A DNA stretch of 64,000 bases from Steinernema hermaphroditum (lineage: Eukaryota; Nematoda; Chromadorea; Rhabditida; Steinernematidae): NCBI GenBank assembly GCA_030435675.1, contig CM059623.1, positions 4,180,012 to 4,244,011 of the forward strand, read 5' to 3'. A program made the position numbers and the translations under genes. This document shows positions 20,901-32,800 of this stretch, in pieces. A model generated the notes under the pieces. The model did not search any database, was not told where the DNA came from, and saw only the letters and a list, made by a program, of their open reading frames with translations. The first letter of the stretch is position 1, and the number at the start of each line of letters is the position of its first letter.

Positions 20901-21635
20901 AAGGAAGAAGGCTGTTAGCGTCGAGGCAAAGCTCGTAATCCTCGACCCCTTCCCTCGAAGAATCGAACATCTTTTTCTTTGGAATCGCCCTAGAGTTTGA
21001 CACCACTAATGCCTCCATTTCCAGGATGTCGCCTCAAACTTTGCTCGTTCCAAACAGCCTTTAAAACGGACCTATTCCTCGTCAGCCATTGCGGAATCGG
21101 TCAGCTCACCCACCGTCGCCAAAGAAGCTCATCTTTCCAACTCGCAACCCCTTGTCTCCAGCACCGATATGAAAGACTTCGCTGATCGCAGGATTATTTC
21201 CAAAAAAGCGCGTCAAAACCTTTTCGGTTGTCTGTCGTCCGATGAAGAGGTCGTGGAGAAACCTGCTCCGAAGGTGGTGCAGCCAGGACAAGTCAGACAA
21301 ATCATCGTGCGAAAAGCCATTCATGGGAAGCCGAATCCGTTGTCGCAGAACCCGGCTATTCAGCGGAAATTGATAGCCTTGAGGACCAAGAGCGGTCTTC
21401 CGACCACAGTGGAAGATGCGATTCAGAAGGCCGACGATGACGTGAACAAGTTGAGGTACAGCGCCATGGAACCTGCTAAGGTGATCCAGAAGAGGCCAAA
21501 ACTTTCAAATGCAGCATTTTTTTTCAGATCCCAGCCGAAACCCAGGCCCCTACACCACCAGCAGAAGTACCGCCACGTTCCATTACAAAAAAGATTCGAA
21601 TTCTTCGTGCCAACAAGCCGTCGTGTCAACTTTAA
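17934..21635 (+). CDS. THAP-domain zinc-finger protein
   Basis: Eight inferred exons: 17934-18269, 18317-18427, 19308-19717, 19771-19924, 19971-20372, 20456-20857, 21025-21480 and 21528-21635, for about 792 residues. A THAP-type C2CH domain is split between exons 2 and 3: C114 and C117 (CMKCKRQ), the segment FFHLPIDPDRRRTWGKIL, then C162 and H165 in ICSDHF. THAP domains bind specific DNA through zinc. Exon 3 continues with two more zinc-finger-like segments, CTLCKFHSRSVIVLREHVLKQH and CPFC with a later H..H. The rest is low-complexity, rich in Pro, Ser and Lys, with basic patches, as expected of a nuclear regulator. Nematode THAP proteins include synMuv factors such as LIN-15B and LIN-36, but orthology cannot be fixed by eye. 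The 880-base second intron and the GTTGGT donor before it are less certain. Confidence 0.75.
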
Positions 21636-22608
21636 GTGTCAAATCGCTTCGTATATAGTCTTCTTCTGTCAAGTGTATAGTCAAGCTAGCGTCTCGCTAA
21701 CCTAGCTCTTCGTCTTGCTGGTCAGGATCGTCTAGTGCATCTTAACTGTTGCTATAATATGCCTTTTATTCTCTGTAAATTTGGTATATATTCTGATATT
21801 TTTATGAGATTCATCGCCTTTCATTTTGCATGCATTCGATAAATGTCTTTCGATTCGAGTCATGTTTGAAGGATGCGAAGCGTTCATAGCGTTGTGTGGC
21901 AGTCACGAGGAATCAAAATGAGCTCATTCCATGGCGATACAGGCTACGAGTAGCTTTTGGAAATTTTCCAAAAGTACGCTGCCAATTCTGGCGTGATTTC
22001 GTCCCAGGCCTTGATCAAAACGAGTTTCAGTATTTACAGTATTATCTCGCACCATGTAGTGAACCTCTTCGTGGTGAACTGACCAGTAAATCACTCCTAG
22101 TGTTAGTTGAAAGTCAAAATAAATGGTAGAATAGCGGATAGAGGAACAGTAAGTAAAGAAGGTCCGCGAAATATGAAAATGATTACAGTTGCGACTAGTA
22201 CGTTGTAATTGCTTTTGCGTAAAGTGCCTGTGTGGTCCAGGGCTAGTACTCTGACACACAAGTTTACGGGGTCGGGTTTGACCCCCGCAGAGAATCTTCT
22301 ATTTTCTTTATTTTCACCTCAACTGTACATTTTCACATTTCTCCATTCGCCTGCGCTCCGTCTGGATACTTCTAGCAAAATTAATCGATTCGCATACGAC
22401 ACATCCTGTACTTCCTTGTATAAATACCACATATCCCACGCACCTTGAAGAGCCATGAATGAGTAATGTATGAATGTGGTAGTTCCATGAAAACTGCTCG
22501 TGCGTCTTGTTGACAGAGCGCCGCATGACTCACTGATTGGATCGGCTGGGCGAGGGGGAGCTGTTTGAGGAGACACATTTACGAGAAGCGGAGTTATCGT
22601 AAAAGGTG
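21636..22608. other. intergenic stretch with a tRNA-like segment
   Basis: This holds the 3' untranslated region of the THAP gene, then AT-rich DNA. At about 22226-22291 GTGGTCCAGGGCTAGTA and GGGGTCGGGTTTGACCCC resemble the two promoter boxes of a tRNA gene, but no acceptor stem forms, so it is at best a relic. Confidence 0.3.
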
Positions 22609-23613
22609 ATGAGTCGGCTGGCTCCTATCGGCTTTCTCCTGCTTCAGCCGGTAACTGAGGCCTTGGAAGCTTTCTGTTTCCGTCAGTTGTATTTGGACAC
22701 CCCTCATCCACTGCCGCTGTAAGTTATTTCCAATTACTTTTTTTGCTGAATCTTGAGTTAAAATTTGCTTTCTTTTCCTGATGTTCCTGACATCCATATA
22801 CAGTGAGCAAATCGAGTTATCAAAGACACCTGCGTCGAATTGCTCGAAGAATCAATTGCACTCGGACATGGAGACTCGAATAATCGGTGCGATTATTATG
22901 ACCGTCCATCCATCTGAAGGGCTGAACATGCTCAGATACTGTTTAGGAAAGCGTTTATTGGCGAAGTTGTAAAACACTTTAAAGCGCAAACCTTTATCCT
23001 CTAAGTGTTGAATCTGACTTTTAATTGAACCCATGCGATCAAAAATGGAATCTGTACGGAGAATGGAGAATTGACGGTTGTGTGTTTCCTGATGCTAGTA
23101 GCCGACCTTTTTTTTGATTACTATCGGTCTGATACTGGTATCCGTTAAATAATTGTAACTGATGGTACTGACACCTTGTTTGAACGGCCTACAAAAAGTT
23201 CCTTATGTGTAAAAAAGGTTTTCGGATTTTGCCATTAGCTAGATCGTTTATCTCTCAGGAAATGCCCTCCTGAAGAATGGCTGACTTACTACGACTGCTG
23301 TGAAGGTTACGATCATTGCTGTTCTTACTTGAAGTGGCCAAATCTGTAAGTAACGTTCGCGTCTGGAAAACAACCATTCCGATTTAGAGTCTTTCTACTT
23401 TTGATAATTCTCGGGCTCCTGCTTGGATGCTGCTGCTGTTGTTTCTTTCTCATTGCCGAGAGTTGCAAAAGAAGGAAAAGCAAGAATGAACAGAAGGAGC
23501 TTGAAACACAGAAACCACCGGAAAATGAAGGTAGTGAACAGCCAACTCAAGAGGAACCGTTTCAGCACACTGCTTATTACCATAATTTTGATGTGATTGG
23601 AACGGAAGTGTGA
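22609..23613 (+). CDS. small single-pass Cys-rich membrane protein
   Basis: Three inferred exons, 22609-22718, 23259-23345 and 23388-23613, join in phase to 140 residues. The N-terminus (MSRLAPIGFLLLQPVTEALE) is a weak signal peptide. It is followed by a short extracellular part with paired cysteines, KCPPEEWLTYYDCCEGYDHC then CSYLKWPN. Next comes one membrane segment (VFLLLIILGLLLG) that ends in five consecutive cysteines (CCCCCFF), likely palmitoylation sites. The cytoplasmic tail is charged and ends in an aromatic stretch (HTAYYHNFDVIGTEV). I do not recognise the family. The paired-Cys ectodomain next to a short membrane segment resembles small adaptor-like membrane proteins such as Shisa, but this is only a likeness. 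An alternative second exon near 22804 is possible and also fits the phase. Confidence 0.55.
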
Positions 23614-24036
23614 AATGTATTTATAAATCTAGCATTTTCTCACAGGAAACCTCAACGGCACAGTAGCACGCATCAACAGCCAGACGGATTCAAATGTACG
23701 TAAAACACTTAGCTTCCGTGATGGAGTGTTGTTTGATTGTATCTATCGTCATTGCCTACTGAGAAATATTCGGGAGAAGTGAACACACCCAAGCTGGGGT
23801 CACAAACGCGCTCCCGCGTGCACTGGGTGCATTTGTTACACTTTGCTCCCTAGTCTTTGTACGCTGTAATCAAACGTCACCAGTCATTGCGCTCGAATTC
23901 CGAATGCACCCATCCATTGTCTTTTTTTATCTCTATCAAGAACCAAATTTCTTGGCGTCATGCGGTGGAATATTTCCTGAAAGTCCAGAAAATGTTTTTA
24001 CTCTCATACAATACAAGTGTTTGATTTAGACACTTA
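23614..24036. other. non-coding stretch, part of a direct repeat
   Basis: CACTGGGTGCATTTGTTACA at about 23821-23840 recurs as CATTGGGTGCGTTTGTTACA at about 24420-24439, and the bases after each copy stay loosely similar. No recognised gene lies in this stretch. Confidence 0.35.
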
Positions 24037-24360
24037 ATGTTAGCCTTTTATCTAGTAAATAACTTCAAATCAAAGATGCCAACTGAGTCAAGCCGGCTCC
24101 GATTGCGGAATTTCACCGAGTCTTCCCTGAATGCATGTTCATCTTTTTTTGTATTTGACTTTCAACAACGGGAAAATGTTCCACCACACTTCAGCTCGAT
24201 CGACGTGCAGTACTACACTAAACTAAACGAAGGAGTGGCGAAAAGCATACTGTACACAGTGGTCAGCGATGTTTGTGTGCTTAACGCACGTTTACTCGCA
24301 ATGAAAAAAGCTTGTCCACCAAACTTCGAGGAAATCTTCCATTCGGCAAAAGACAACTAG
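24037..24360 (+). CDS. unrecognised ORF, uncertain
   Basis: A 107-codon frame starts at an ATG at 24037. Its second half (PPHFSSIDVQYYTKLNEGVA and onwards to FEEIFHSAKDN) has the residue mix of a real protein; its first half looks less so. No family is recognised. It is enclosed by the pair of direct repeats at about 23821 and 24420. It may be one exon of a gene I could not assemble, or chance. Confidence 0.2.
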   Translation: MLAFYLVNNFKSKMPTESSRLRLRNFTESSLNACSSFFVFDFQQRENVPPHFSSIDVQYYTKLNEGVAKSILYTVVSDVCVLNARLLAMKKACPPNFEEIFHSAKDN

Positions 24361-25450
24361 CTTCCGAAGGTCCGGATCTGTCGCACTAAAATCTAAGCCA
24401 AATTCGAATTTCACAGGTGCATTGGGTGCGTTTGTTACACAGCGCTCGTCATTCGGTTATAACTGACTGTCACCACCGGTAATTACCGAAATTCACAGCA
24501 AAAACAAAGAAATAAAACCTCTCCTGTAAGGATTAAGGATTCTATTGCATGATTTACTAAAAAGGTTGTTTTTTTCCAAGCACGAAAAAGTGCCAGCTGC
24601 GTTCACGGAAGTGTTCAGCTCTAGATCCTAACATCATCGTATTAAGTGCTCTTTGCTTTAAGCGAACGCTCGATGAAGTAGATAACAACTACACGCTCAC
24701 AAAGTGATAGAATTTATTGGGAAATGCAATTGAAATAAGCAAAGTCCTTGGTGATCTTTGATAATTCATTTCAGATCTATGGTGTCTCGTTTCGCATTTC
24801 GTCAAGAAGACCACATCTACTTCCGGAACCCGCATCTTCATCGCTTCGAAGCTTGCGAAGCTTCAAACACTGATCGAATAGCTTCTCTTCGACTTCGACT
24901 TTGTGCATCGAAGAAGGAAGAGAATAATTCTCAGTATCCACTCACTCGCCTCAGTTGTATTATGCAACAACTATTGTAATGAGCTGACTGTTATACAATC
25001 ATAAAAGTCAGAACTTTGGTCTAAGGTTCTTTTGATGATTTCATCTTATCAGTTTTTGACCACGGCGACCCCCGCCTCACTCTTTGTTTTCGGTTCGGAC
25101 AATTTGCGCTTTGGACAGAAGCGATCAGATCACGGAGAACATGATGAGAATAACGGAGAAAATGATGCAACTGCAGGAAACAAGGACTGATTTGTAATGT
25201 ATGGTTTGTGATCTAGCTCAAGTTTTGGCTTATTTTTTGCTGCATGTCCGCTCAAAGCGCTTCTCGAGAGAGCGCCGACGAACACAGAAAAAGGCTGAAT
25301 GCCGTTTGCACACACCGCCTCTTTGTTCAGCCGCGCCCTCTCGTATCGCCGCGGAGGTAGCGATAAGTACCGTATACGATAGCGAACATATGGGATCGGT
25401 TCAACGGATGACAAGGGCCAGCCGATCCGGTCTCTGTCTAGATATATGCA
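24361..25450. other. intergenic stretch, nothing recognised
   Basis: No reliable exon. An ATTTCAG acceptor at about 24775 is followed by an open plus-strand stretch (to 24979) that matches nothing I know. From 25250 on the sequence approaches the left flank of element copy B. Confidence 0.3.
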
Positions 25451-25859
25451 TCCCCTATATATAAACGGAGAACCGACGGGTCCCTTGGTCTGTGTGTGTG
25501 TTTTTCCGTGCGCACGGCGGAAACACCCACACAAAGTAAGGACCCCGAGGGGAACCGAACCCGACACCGCCCGCTTACAAACAGAGAACGTTCGCAATAA
25601 GCCACACAGACAGTTGAGATAGTAGCGCTCTACTTCCACTATGTCTCTAGCGATGCTTGGAGTTTTTTTTGCAGTTTTTCAGTGATTTTTTGGCTATTTT
25701 GTAAACAACAGAGATGTTGGTGCGAGTTACCTGAAACTTTACAGTTTTTTCGACCCCTTCAGTCATTTACATGAGCACCAATCTTGCCGCCCGCAGGGCT
25801 ATGGATTACTTGGCTTTTAGTACGTAGAGGGCGCGAATTCGCGCGCAGCCGCGTTTATT
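25451..25859 (-). mobile_element. composite tRNA-like (SINE-type) element, copy B
   Basis: It shares with copy A the plus-strand left end CCCCTATATATAAA, then AACCGACGGGTCC, the box pair (read on the minus strand GGCTTATTGCGAACG and GGTTCGGTTCCCC), one minisatellite unit at about 25770 and the palindromic tail GGCGCGAATTCGCGCGCAGCC followed by GTTTATT. Identity to copy A over the first 170 bases is very high, so both are recent. This is the best reference for the element without array expansion. Confidence 0.7.
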
Positions 25860-25880
25860 CTTCATATTCTTCATTATGAG

Positions 25881-25886
25881 TTTATT
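25881..25886 (-). terminator. possible poly(A) signal of the secreted peptide gene
   Basis: AATAAA on the minus strand, 137 bases after the stop codon at 26023, just outside element copy B. Confidence 0.35.
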
Positions 25887-26022
25887 CAATGTACTACTAA
25901 TAAATTAATAAATCAAATTATGGCGTATTATGCGTAACATTTGGAGATTCTACAACAAACATGACCCGTTTCCTTCTTGCAATGTAGGACAATTCGTTCG
26001 GCAGGATCCAAGACTGGTCCCT

Positions 26023-26316
26023 TTATCTTCGATAGAATCGCGGATTGAAGCGACGTTCGCGGTTCACCACATTGGCCACCAGCTCGTAGAAGAGGTTTTC
26101 CTCGGCTTCTTGCAACTCTCGGCTTCTTCGTGATTTAGCTTTGAAATCATTCCATCCAGATGGCGCAATGAGAGCGTAGTTGGCGAAGCGGCGAACGGTG
26201 GCTGAGCAACAGCGGGAGCACTGTCGGGCAAACGAATATTTCTGGCATCGTGGACCACATCCACAGTCGGCCAGGACGGTGGTGAGGAAAAAGAGGAAGA
26301 GGATGAGGCGGAACAT
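26023..26316 (-). CDS. secreted Cys-rich peptide precursor (candidate neuropeptide)
   Basis: A single exon of 97 residues. The N-terminus MFRLILFLFFLTTVLA is a clear signal peptide with probable cleavage before DCGCG. The next 25 residues hold six cysteines in the pattern C-x-C-x3-C-x8-C-x2-CC (ending RQCSRCC), and a basic VRR follows at 41-43, where a prohormone convertase could cut. The remainder is a propeptide ending NPRFYRR. This layout (signal, compact Cys-rich peptide, basic site, propeptide) is that of a neuropeptide or hormone precursor. It recalls the six-Cys insect peptide trissin, but the spacing differs. TTTCAG followed by ACC precedes the ATG, consistent with trans-splicing. Confidence 0.6.
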   Translation of the reverse strand: MFRLILFLFFLTTVLADCGCGPRCQKYSFARQCSRCCSATVRRFANYALIAPSGWNDFKAKSRRSRELQEAEENLFYELVANVVNRERRFNPRFYRR

Positions 26317-27890
26317 GGTCTGAAATCGAATTTTAGTTGTTGGTCCAAGACATCTCACGAGCACAAAATATCACGGACTATCCTGGATATCGGTTTTACA
26401 CGATGAACTAACAAGAAAGGTTAAGGCAAGCAGAGGCTCAAGATTTTATGGAAAGTTCCATAAAGACTTTGTCAGCCAGGGTGGTCGAAAGATACCCAGA
26501 AGGTGGTATGACCCTTGTTTGTAAGCTGGAGCGGGGGAGACCGATCGTTGCATCACATTGTGATTAGATCAACGTGCATACGGGGAAACGAATCGAAAAG
26601 GTCGAGTGGTCTTGATGGACGCTTTCAGATTTCATTGACAAGTATGACAAAGAAGATGTTTTCCTTCTTCCTTGTTCATTTCATTTATTTCGCTGTTCCT
26701 CTTTCAAAACGATTCGAAGCCACTTTCTGGTTGATAGGCTATGTGGAGGACACGTGAGAATTACGTCAGAAGCAACCGGATAGACTTTGCGTAAAGCCCA
26801 CAAAAAAGTAATCCGATTCCGCACACTAAATACCGACAGATTGTCATTGCACATAAAAATGGGACTTGAAACTCGTATTTAATTATGCACAAAAGATTGT
26901 GGGTCGTCTATAAACCAGATATGCAAATATTTTAATAAGATTTTATTCGAATTCGGTGAAACAGATATAAAATAAAATCACGGTAAATATAGGGTACACT
27001 GAGAATGACAAAAGGGGAAATTTTATCAACAAAACGGACCCTGGAAGAGAGGGTCGAACCATGGACCAAAGTGTTAGAGTCAGGCTCGTCCGGGGGGACG
27101 GGCTTGTTGATCGGCTTCGTTTTTACTTTTATCACCCAGCTATCCAGGGTTAACTTAAAGGGTTTGGGAGTTCGGGCCGGTTCACGCACTGCTGCAACGT
27201 TTGGCAGACCTTATGTGCGATTTCCTAAATGTTTTCCATATATTGAAATGAAACACTTTAGTCATTCGATAGCCCTGAGACCACAACTAATCTGTTTTCT
27301 TTCTGACAGCCATATAGTTCAAAATGGGGCACCTAGAATGGATTCACGTGAGGTATTTCATCCTTATGGGATAGTAAATAGAGGGTAAATGGAAGAAATA
27401 GTCGATGAAGGTCTCTTATAAAAGCTCCTTAAGGGAGTGGTCCCATAGGACACCTTGCTTCCTGTTAGGAGTCACAGTTCTCGCACAGATGTATATACCG
27501 AGGACAAACAAACGCCCAAAGGAGTACTCGAAAAGATAAGGGACCACGTTGCCCAAGGGCGGCCACCACTTAAGCCACGTGAACCGCGAAGAACGTCTGC
27601 AAGACGCATGTGTGACCACCGGAGGCGGAAGCGGCGAATCGTCCGCCCCTTGACACTTCTTCTTTTCGGGGCAATTTCGAAATCAAGCGGAATCGAACGA
27701 CGACGGAATGTTCGAAGACGAACGTGCGCTTCCGTCGCCGACGTCAGTTGATTCGATTACGTCAGTTTGATCTGGCAGCTGCTCGACATTTAGCGCAGAT
27801 AAGGTAAGCGGATTTGATCCCCACCAGTCGGTGGGAAATGCCATCTACCGACCGTCGCTTGCATCATCACCTCGATCACTTTATTTGCAG
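26317..27890. other. intergenic stretch, nothing recognised
   Basis: Short frames here have no family signature. From 27560 the sequence becomes GC-rich and leads into a possible gene start at 27891. Confidence 0.35.
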
Positions 27891-28001
27891 ATGCCGCACG
27901 TCGACTTCTCGCATCTACCGCTATCTGAACCGCCCGATAGATTAATCGGCCGGACGATTTTCGTTGTCAGTTTGAGGCGCAACAACGCGTCTTGTTTGTG
28001 A
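27891..28001 (+). CDS. possible first exon of an unknown gene
   Basis: An acceptor (TTTATTTGCAG) directly abuts an ATG that opens a 36-codon frame starting MPHVDFSHLPLSEPPDRLIG. The acceptor-ATG contact and the GC-rich leader resemble other gene starts in this window. The frame closes at 27999-28001 and no matching second exon was found downstream, so this may be a first exon with a donor near 27961 or a chance frame. Confidence 0.25.
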   Translation: MPHVDFSHLPLSEPPDRLIGRTIFVVSLRRNNASCL

Positions 28002-29660
28002 CAACAATCGGTTTGTCGTCGAAACGTGGACCTGATCACCCCAGACATAAATACGTAGAACAATGAGCGTGAGATAGGCTGAATACAATGTAGTCACAAG
28101 AAGCATCACGATCATTGATCGAACTCTATCGATAGCACAGTCAAAAAATCTTCAAAAATGACAAAGAAGGGTGGAGTCGATATGTGAGTGGAATGCAAGC
28201 GTGCTCGCACATGATGTCTAAAGACGTTGTCGAGGGATGACACGAAACACACAGAACGCCATCGATAAAAAAACTGATATTCAGATACAGCCTTGCTCCA
28301 TAGAAATTAGCTAACAATAAAACTTGCCTTTAAGGCTACATACAGCCCGCAAGCGATGGGCACTAGAGTTTAGAAATAACACCAAACAGCAACGAATTTC
28401 AAGATATCAGAGTAAGTATATGAAATGAGAACAAAGATCTGATCCAGCGATATTTCCATACACAAACTCCGCTATCTTTAAGCACAAACTACAACGCGAA
28501 GCTTTTTTTGATATCTCTCCATATGCTTCTTTTTATCTATTAGTTGCTATCTTTAGTATCTCAATCAACTAAGGCAACCAAGTAGACGCTTCCAAAAGAG
28601 TACTTTTTCTAAGGCATTTCGAGCCAAAATTGACATTGTAAATTTGCAGACATGCTCTTGTAGCAAGGAAACCGGTCAAAAAAGACTGACAGGAATATCA
28701 TATATTTTGCGGCGTCAGGGACGCGAGATAAAAAAATGTCAGAATAACGTTGCGCTTGAAGTTATTTTAGTTCGAATTGAGCCTGAGTGGAACGTTGATT
28801 TCCTTAGTAGGACATGTCACGAAGGGAAATGATAATAATTTTGTTTTTCCCTTTTAAAATGTGGCAACACTTTGTTTTTAAATAAAAAAAAAGACCAAAA
28901 GCAGTCTCTTGCATAGATCTACGGAATGCCAGGAAAGATATTTACAAAACATAGCGATCTCGCGCGAAAATACAGCCTCGTAAATTTCGTAGAGTGGCGA
29001 GGTTTGACTATTTACAGCCGTTATGTGGCGGACAGTGGCAAACAACGGCTGCGAGAAGAATGCAGCACTGATAAGGATGCGGTGGCGGTTCCGGAGTCCA
29101 GCGCACCTTGCAGTGAAAACGTGCACCACATGTGGCCCCCTGATAGGAGGGTGCAAAGGACACCTCCTTTGTGCAGTCACGTCTTCAAATGTGCTCACAA
29201 ACAATGGTAAATTTTGAAAGTCAGGGCCGTGTCGACACACACCTAATGATTATCCTAGATACACTTAACGCATGACAGAAAATTCCTATACGCACGAATC
29301 GGCCGGCAAAAGTGAGAGGGTGGCGCGTTGCATTCCAATACGACGATTGTGGTCTGACACACGATTCGGCCAGGTGGTCAGAGTCGAGTATAGAAATAAT
29401 CCGTGAAATGACGACTGACTGTCGTCGAAATTTACTCGATAACCCATGAAATGTGACTGTGGAGTACGTGAATGGAAGTTTGTGTTGTGGTTTTAGCACG
29501 ATACTTCTTTGGGTTTGGAAATGTATTTGGAAGTCGGATGGTCTTCGGGCTTAATTTGCATCACATGATCAGGAGTCCGCACCAAAACAGTTTCACGCCG
29601 TGTTATGCGAAGTTTGAGAAAGTTTGCGTTGCAAGCGGAGATGCTAAGTGAGCCGGAACC
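28002..29660. other. intergenic stretch, nothing recognised
   Basis: AT-rich, with no exon, RNA gene or long repeat that I can support. Confidence 0.4.
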
Positions 29661-29700
29661 GCCCGCAATTGTAAGGTCTCCTGGTACGATGTCCCTGTCG
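29493..29700 (-). pseudogene. possible MSP-domain fragment
   Basis: On the minus strand an open stretch reads DIVPGDLTIAGGSGSLSISA, then NANFLKLRITRRETVLVRTP and QIKPEDHP. The order 'AGG.S.S', 'N....LKLRIT', 'VRTP', 'I.PED' resembles the N-terminal half of sperm-specific MSP-fold proteins of nematodes. No start or second half was found, and the fragment overlaps the left arm of an inverted repeat. I regard it as a possible relic only. Confidence 0.25.
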
Positions 29701-29885
29701 CCACTCTTTGCCGTTTTTGACCGGTTTTCTTGCTTTAAGGACATGTTGTTAGTTTCCAACGCTAATATTGGCTCTAATGCCGAAAGCCTTAGAAAACCGG
29801 TCAAAAAACGGCAAAGACCGACATGAATACCGTATATGTTGTGGTATCAGGGACACCGCACCAGGAGAGCTTGCAATTGTTGAGT
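29661..29885. repeat. 225-bp inverted repeat
   Basis: GTCTCCTGGTACGATGTCCC on the left returns inverted as GGGACACCGCACCAGGAGAG on the right (29848-29870). Closer in, CTTTGCCGTTTTTGACCGG and the bases after it (29707-29731) return as CCGGTCAAAAAACGGCAAAG (29798-29817). Together they form a long hairpin with a short spacer. The minus-strand MSP-like fragment overlaps its left arm. Confidence 0.65.
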
Positions 29886-32800
29886 TTGGGGGCTCTCTTG
29901 AGTTTGAGGCTTCTTTTTGAGTTTCGGGCCTCTCCTGGTCAGTTGACTTCGAGCCGAACCGAAAGTGTGCGTTGCGAGTGTCAGTACCCGAATGGCGCAT
30001 ATATAAATTCTGGCCCATTTTAGGTTTCAGTGATTTTGAAAGTAACGAGATTTTGTCAAAGAAGATATTGCTCAAAAGTGGCTGCTTCAAGTCAGACATG
30101 AAATAGTGAAATGTTCTACAAGCGTAGTAGATGACTCCAAGATTAGTCACTAGCTAAAGTCGGTGGCTAACCCCGGACAAAAGTGCAAAATGGTTACTAA
30201 ATGTCAACAGACACGGAAGCTTTTGCCACTTTGTGTGATTATTGGATCAGCGAGAGGCATGAGTCAGAGACATACGGCAGAGGGAGATTAGTTTTTTTTT
30301 TGCGATTTTGTGAGAAATGCCCGGAAAGGCAGTTGGGTTGGTTACGTTCGTGATAACCACTCCCTACTTCGCATATGGACTGCCAATAAGGCTGAAGTTT
30401 TGAAGGTTCAGAGCGTTCTGAATCTTCAGAGCCAGTGCTTGTGAAAATACCAGATAAATAAAACCGAAACTAGTATTTTTCGATGGCAGAGACTTGAAGC
30501 CAAGGTGCCAAATAAGGAGTCAAGCGGAGCGAGAACCGAGTTCTTCATACTCGATCGGCTGTTATATTTGGTTGCAATTTTGTGTGAACTTATGATATTA
30601 CAAAATAAATAGCAAATTGCCAGGGAGTTCTACAATTTCTGAAGTGCACTCGGCCGCAAAATCTCCTTTCTACCTGCTTATGTGCTGGACAAAACCGAAC
30701 AGCGAAGCACACTAACGAGACGAAGTACTAAAGTACTACAGAGTGAGGGAGTTGTAGTCACCATCGAAATGTCACATCAACCCCAACAACACTTAGAAAT
30801 GCAAAGAATTAGAGCAGGACTTTTAATTTGGCAGTAGTGAGGCGAAATTGTTTACCAATTGCTCCAAAGTCTTAAAGTTTAGAGAAAGAAAAATAATATG
30901 CGACGTACTTTGCCTTGCTACGGTCGTGTCACAACGAGCAACTTGCTCAGGATGGCCCGTGGTGAGCTGCAGAACTTTTTAGAATTTTCCATCTCAGTTG
31001 GTATATAGCAGTTTGCATATTTGAATTATCAGTTAATGAACTGACTAATCTATACAGTAGTACTGTAAAGCCCTCCATGTCGAACATGATGGTAGAAAAA
31101 TATGATGTCTCCGTACCAGTGACCGTATTCAATAAACTGGGAATGGGGACCTCCCGATAGACACTTCTGTATTGGATACGGCCACAGATTGCTGAATATA
31201 ACCGGTCAGAGACAAAATGGCAAAATGCACAATGGCTCTGTTGATACTCTTTATTTAAAAGACACCAACGGTGAACATGGCAGCACCCGGTAACCGTATT
31301 TCCGAGGGACCGCCCTGATAAGACGCAACGGTGACGTCATAGGAAGATTAACAAATGTCACAGTGATTTTCTATGCAATGAATTTGGCAGCGTCTCAGAT
31401 GTGTGATTCATGCAGATTCGTGCATTAAGGTAGTTCCACCGTCTGGCCAAGAAGAGCGCCACTACCGCTCGACTCCACCCGCGCCACGCGTAGAAGCCAA
31501 AGTCTGAAACCACGAAGCACGAACCGGTAGATCCTCGGATGATAGGATTCCACTTCGCCCGCTGTGTCACACCACCGTGTCACCTCTGGGTTGATCCCCT
31601 CGCCGGGAAGCCGTCAAAGAACCAAACTTTGCGCCAGCCAAACTGAGATTGGGTCTGCTCCGTTCGCTGTGGTCCACCGTATGCGCCTCTACCGGACTTT
31701 TCTGGAGTTCATTTATTTCCCAAATTCCACACAATAAGTCAGTTTGAGGTAACTGGGCGATCAGTTTGAAGCAACTCTCTCTGACCATAAAGCTAATAGA
31801 ACCGTAATGTTTTTTGTAAATAACTGATAACAGAAATAGATGACGCAATTTTGAAACGTGAATATGCTTAAAACTGTGGAATTACCTACAGATTACGAGG
31901 GCATAAAAAGGGGACACTATTATGCGCGTTATATGAGTCGGGTTCTATGTGATTTTCAAATGATATTACTGTCCAGAACTGCAATTTTCATGCTTTCATC
32001 GATCACCTTTAATCAAAGTGAAGGTGGTTGCTTCACAGGATTCTTCAAAACAGGCGATTCCTCATTTGATGATTTCCTTAATTACGTATACAAGTAAAGG
32101 GTGTGTCATATGTCCAATTGGTGATCACAATGACGAGCACCGGCAGCAGTTTGAACATAGCCTGAGTGAGTGATCCCATTAAAAGGTTCCCTGATAATGT
32201 GCCTTGCGGGCATACGAGAATCCGGAACTGAACCGTTCTCTTCATTGCAGATTTGGTGTCATTAACACTATGAAGAGCAATCTCACCAATGTAGAATTTC
32301 CTTTTCAAACGGACGCCCTCATTCCATTATACCCGGCCAATCTTACCGTAACATAATCTGAAATAATCGTTGATACCTGGGCAAACAATTTATCTTACAT
32401 CATCAAGAAGTGGATACCTTGATGACATGTTCTGATGAGTACTCTTTGCCGCACTAAAGAAGGTATAATGGTTGACGTCATCTTGCTACTCTTTCGAAAT
32501 GTGGATGTCCGCTAATCTTCGCCGTTTTTCTGTAGCAGGACATAAACTATACTTACAGCCATCGTTATCATCTTCATTCAGAAACGTTTTATTGATATTT
32601 TTCTTACTTTTACAATATAATTGCATCATACATAGACAAACTATACGCACTTTCATTTCGAAAATCGCAGGAGGCTATTACTCGTTTCCTTCTCCTGTAT
32701 AGAATTTCAGTCATTGGTGTCTCTGCACTCTCAAAAAGTTTTTCTCGAGTTTACGAGTTTTTTTACGAGTTTATTTCGTGAATTAAAGGCTTACGCCTTG

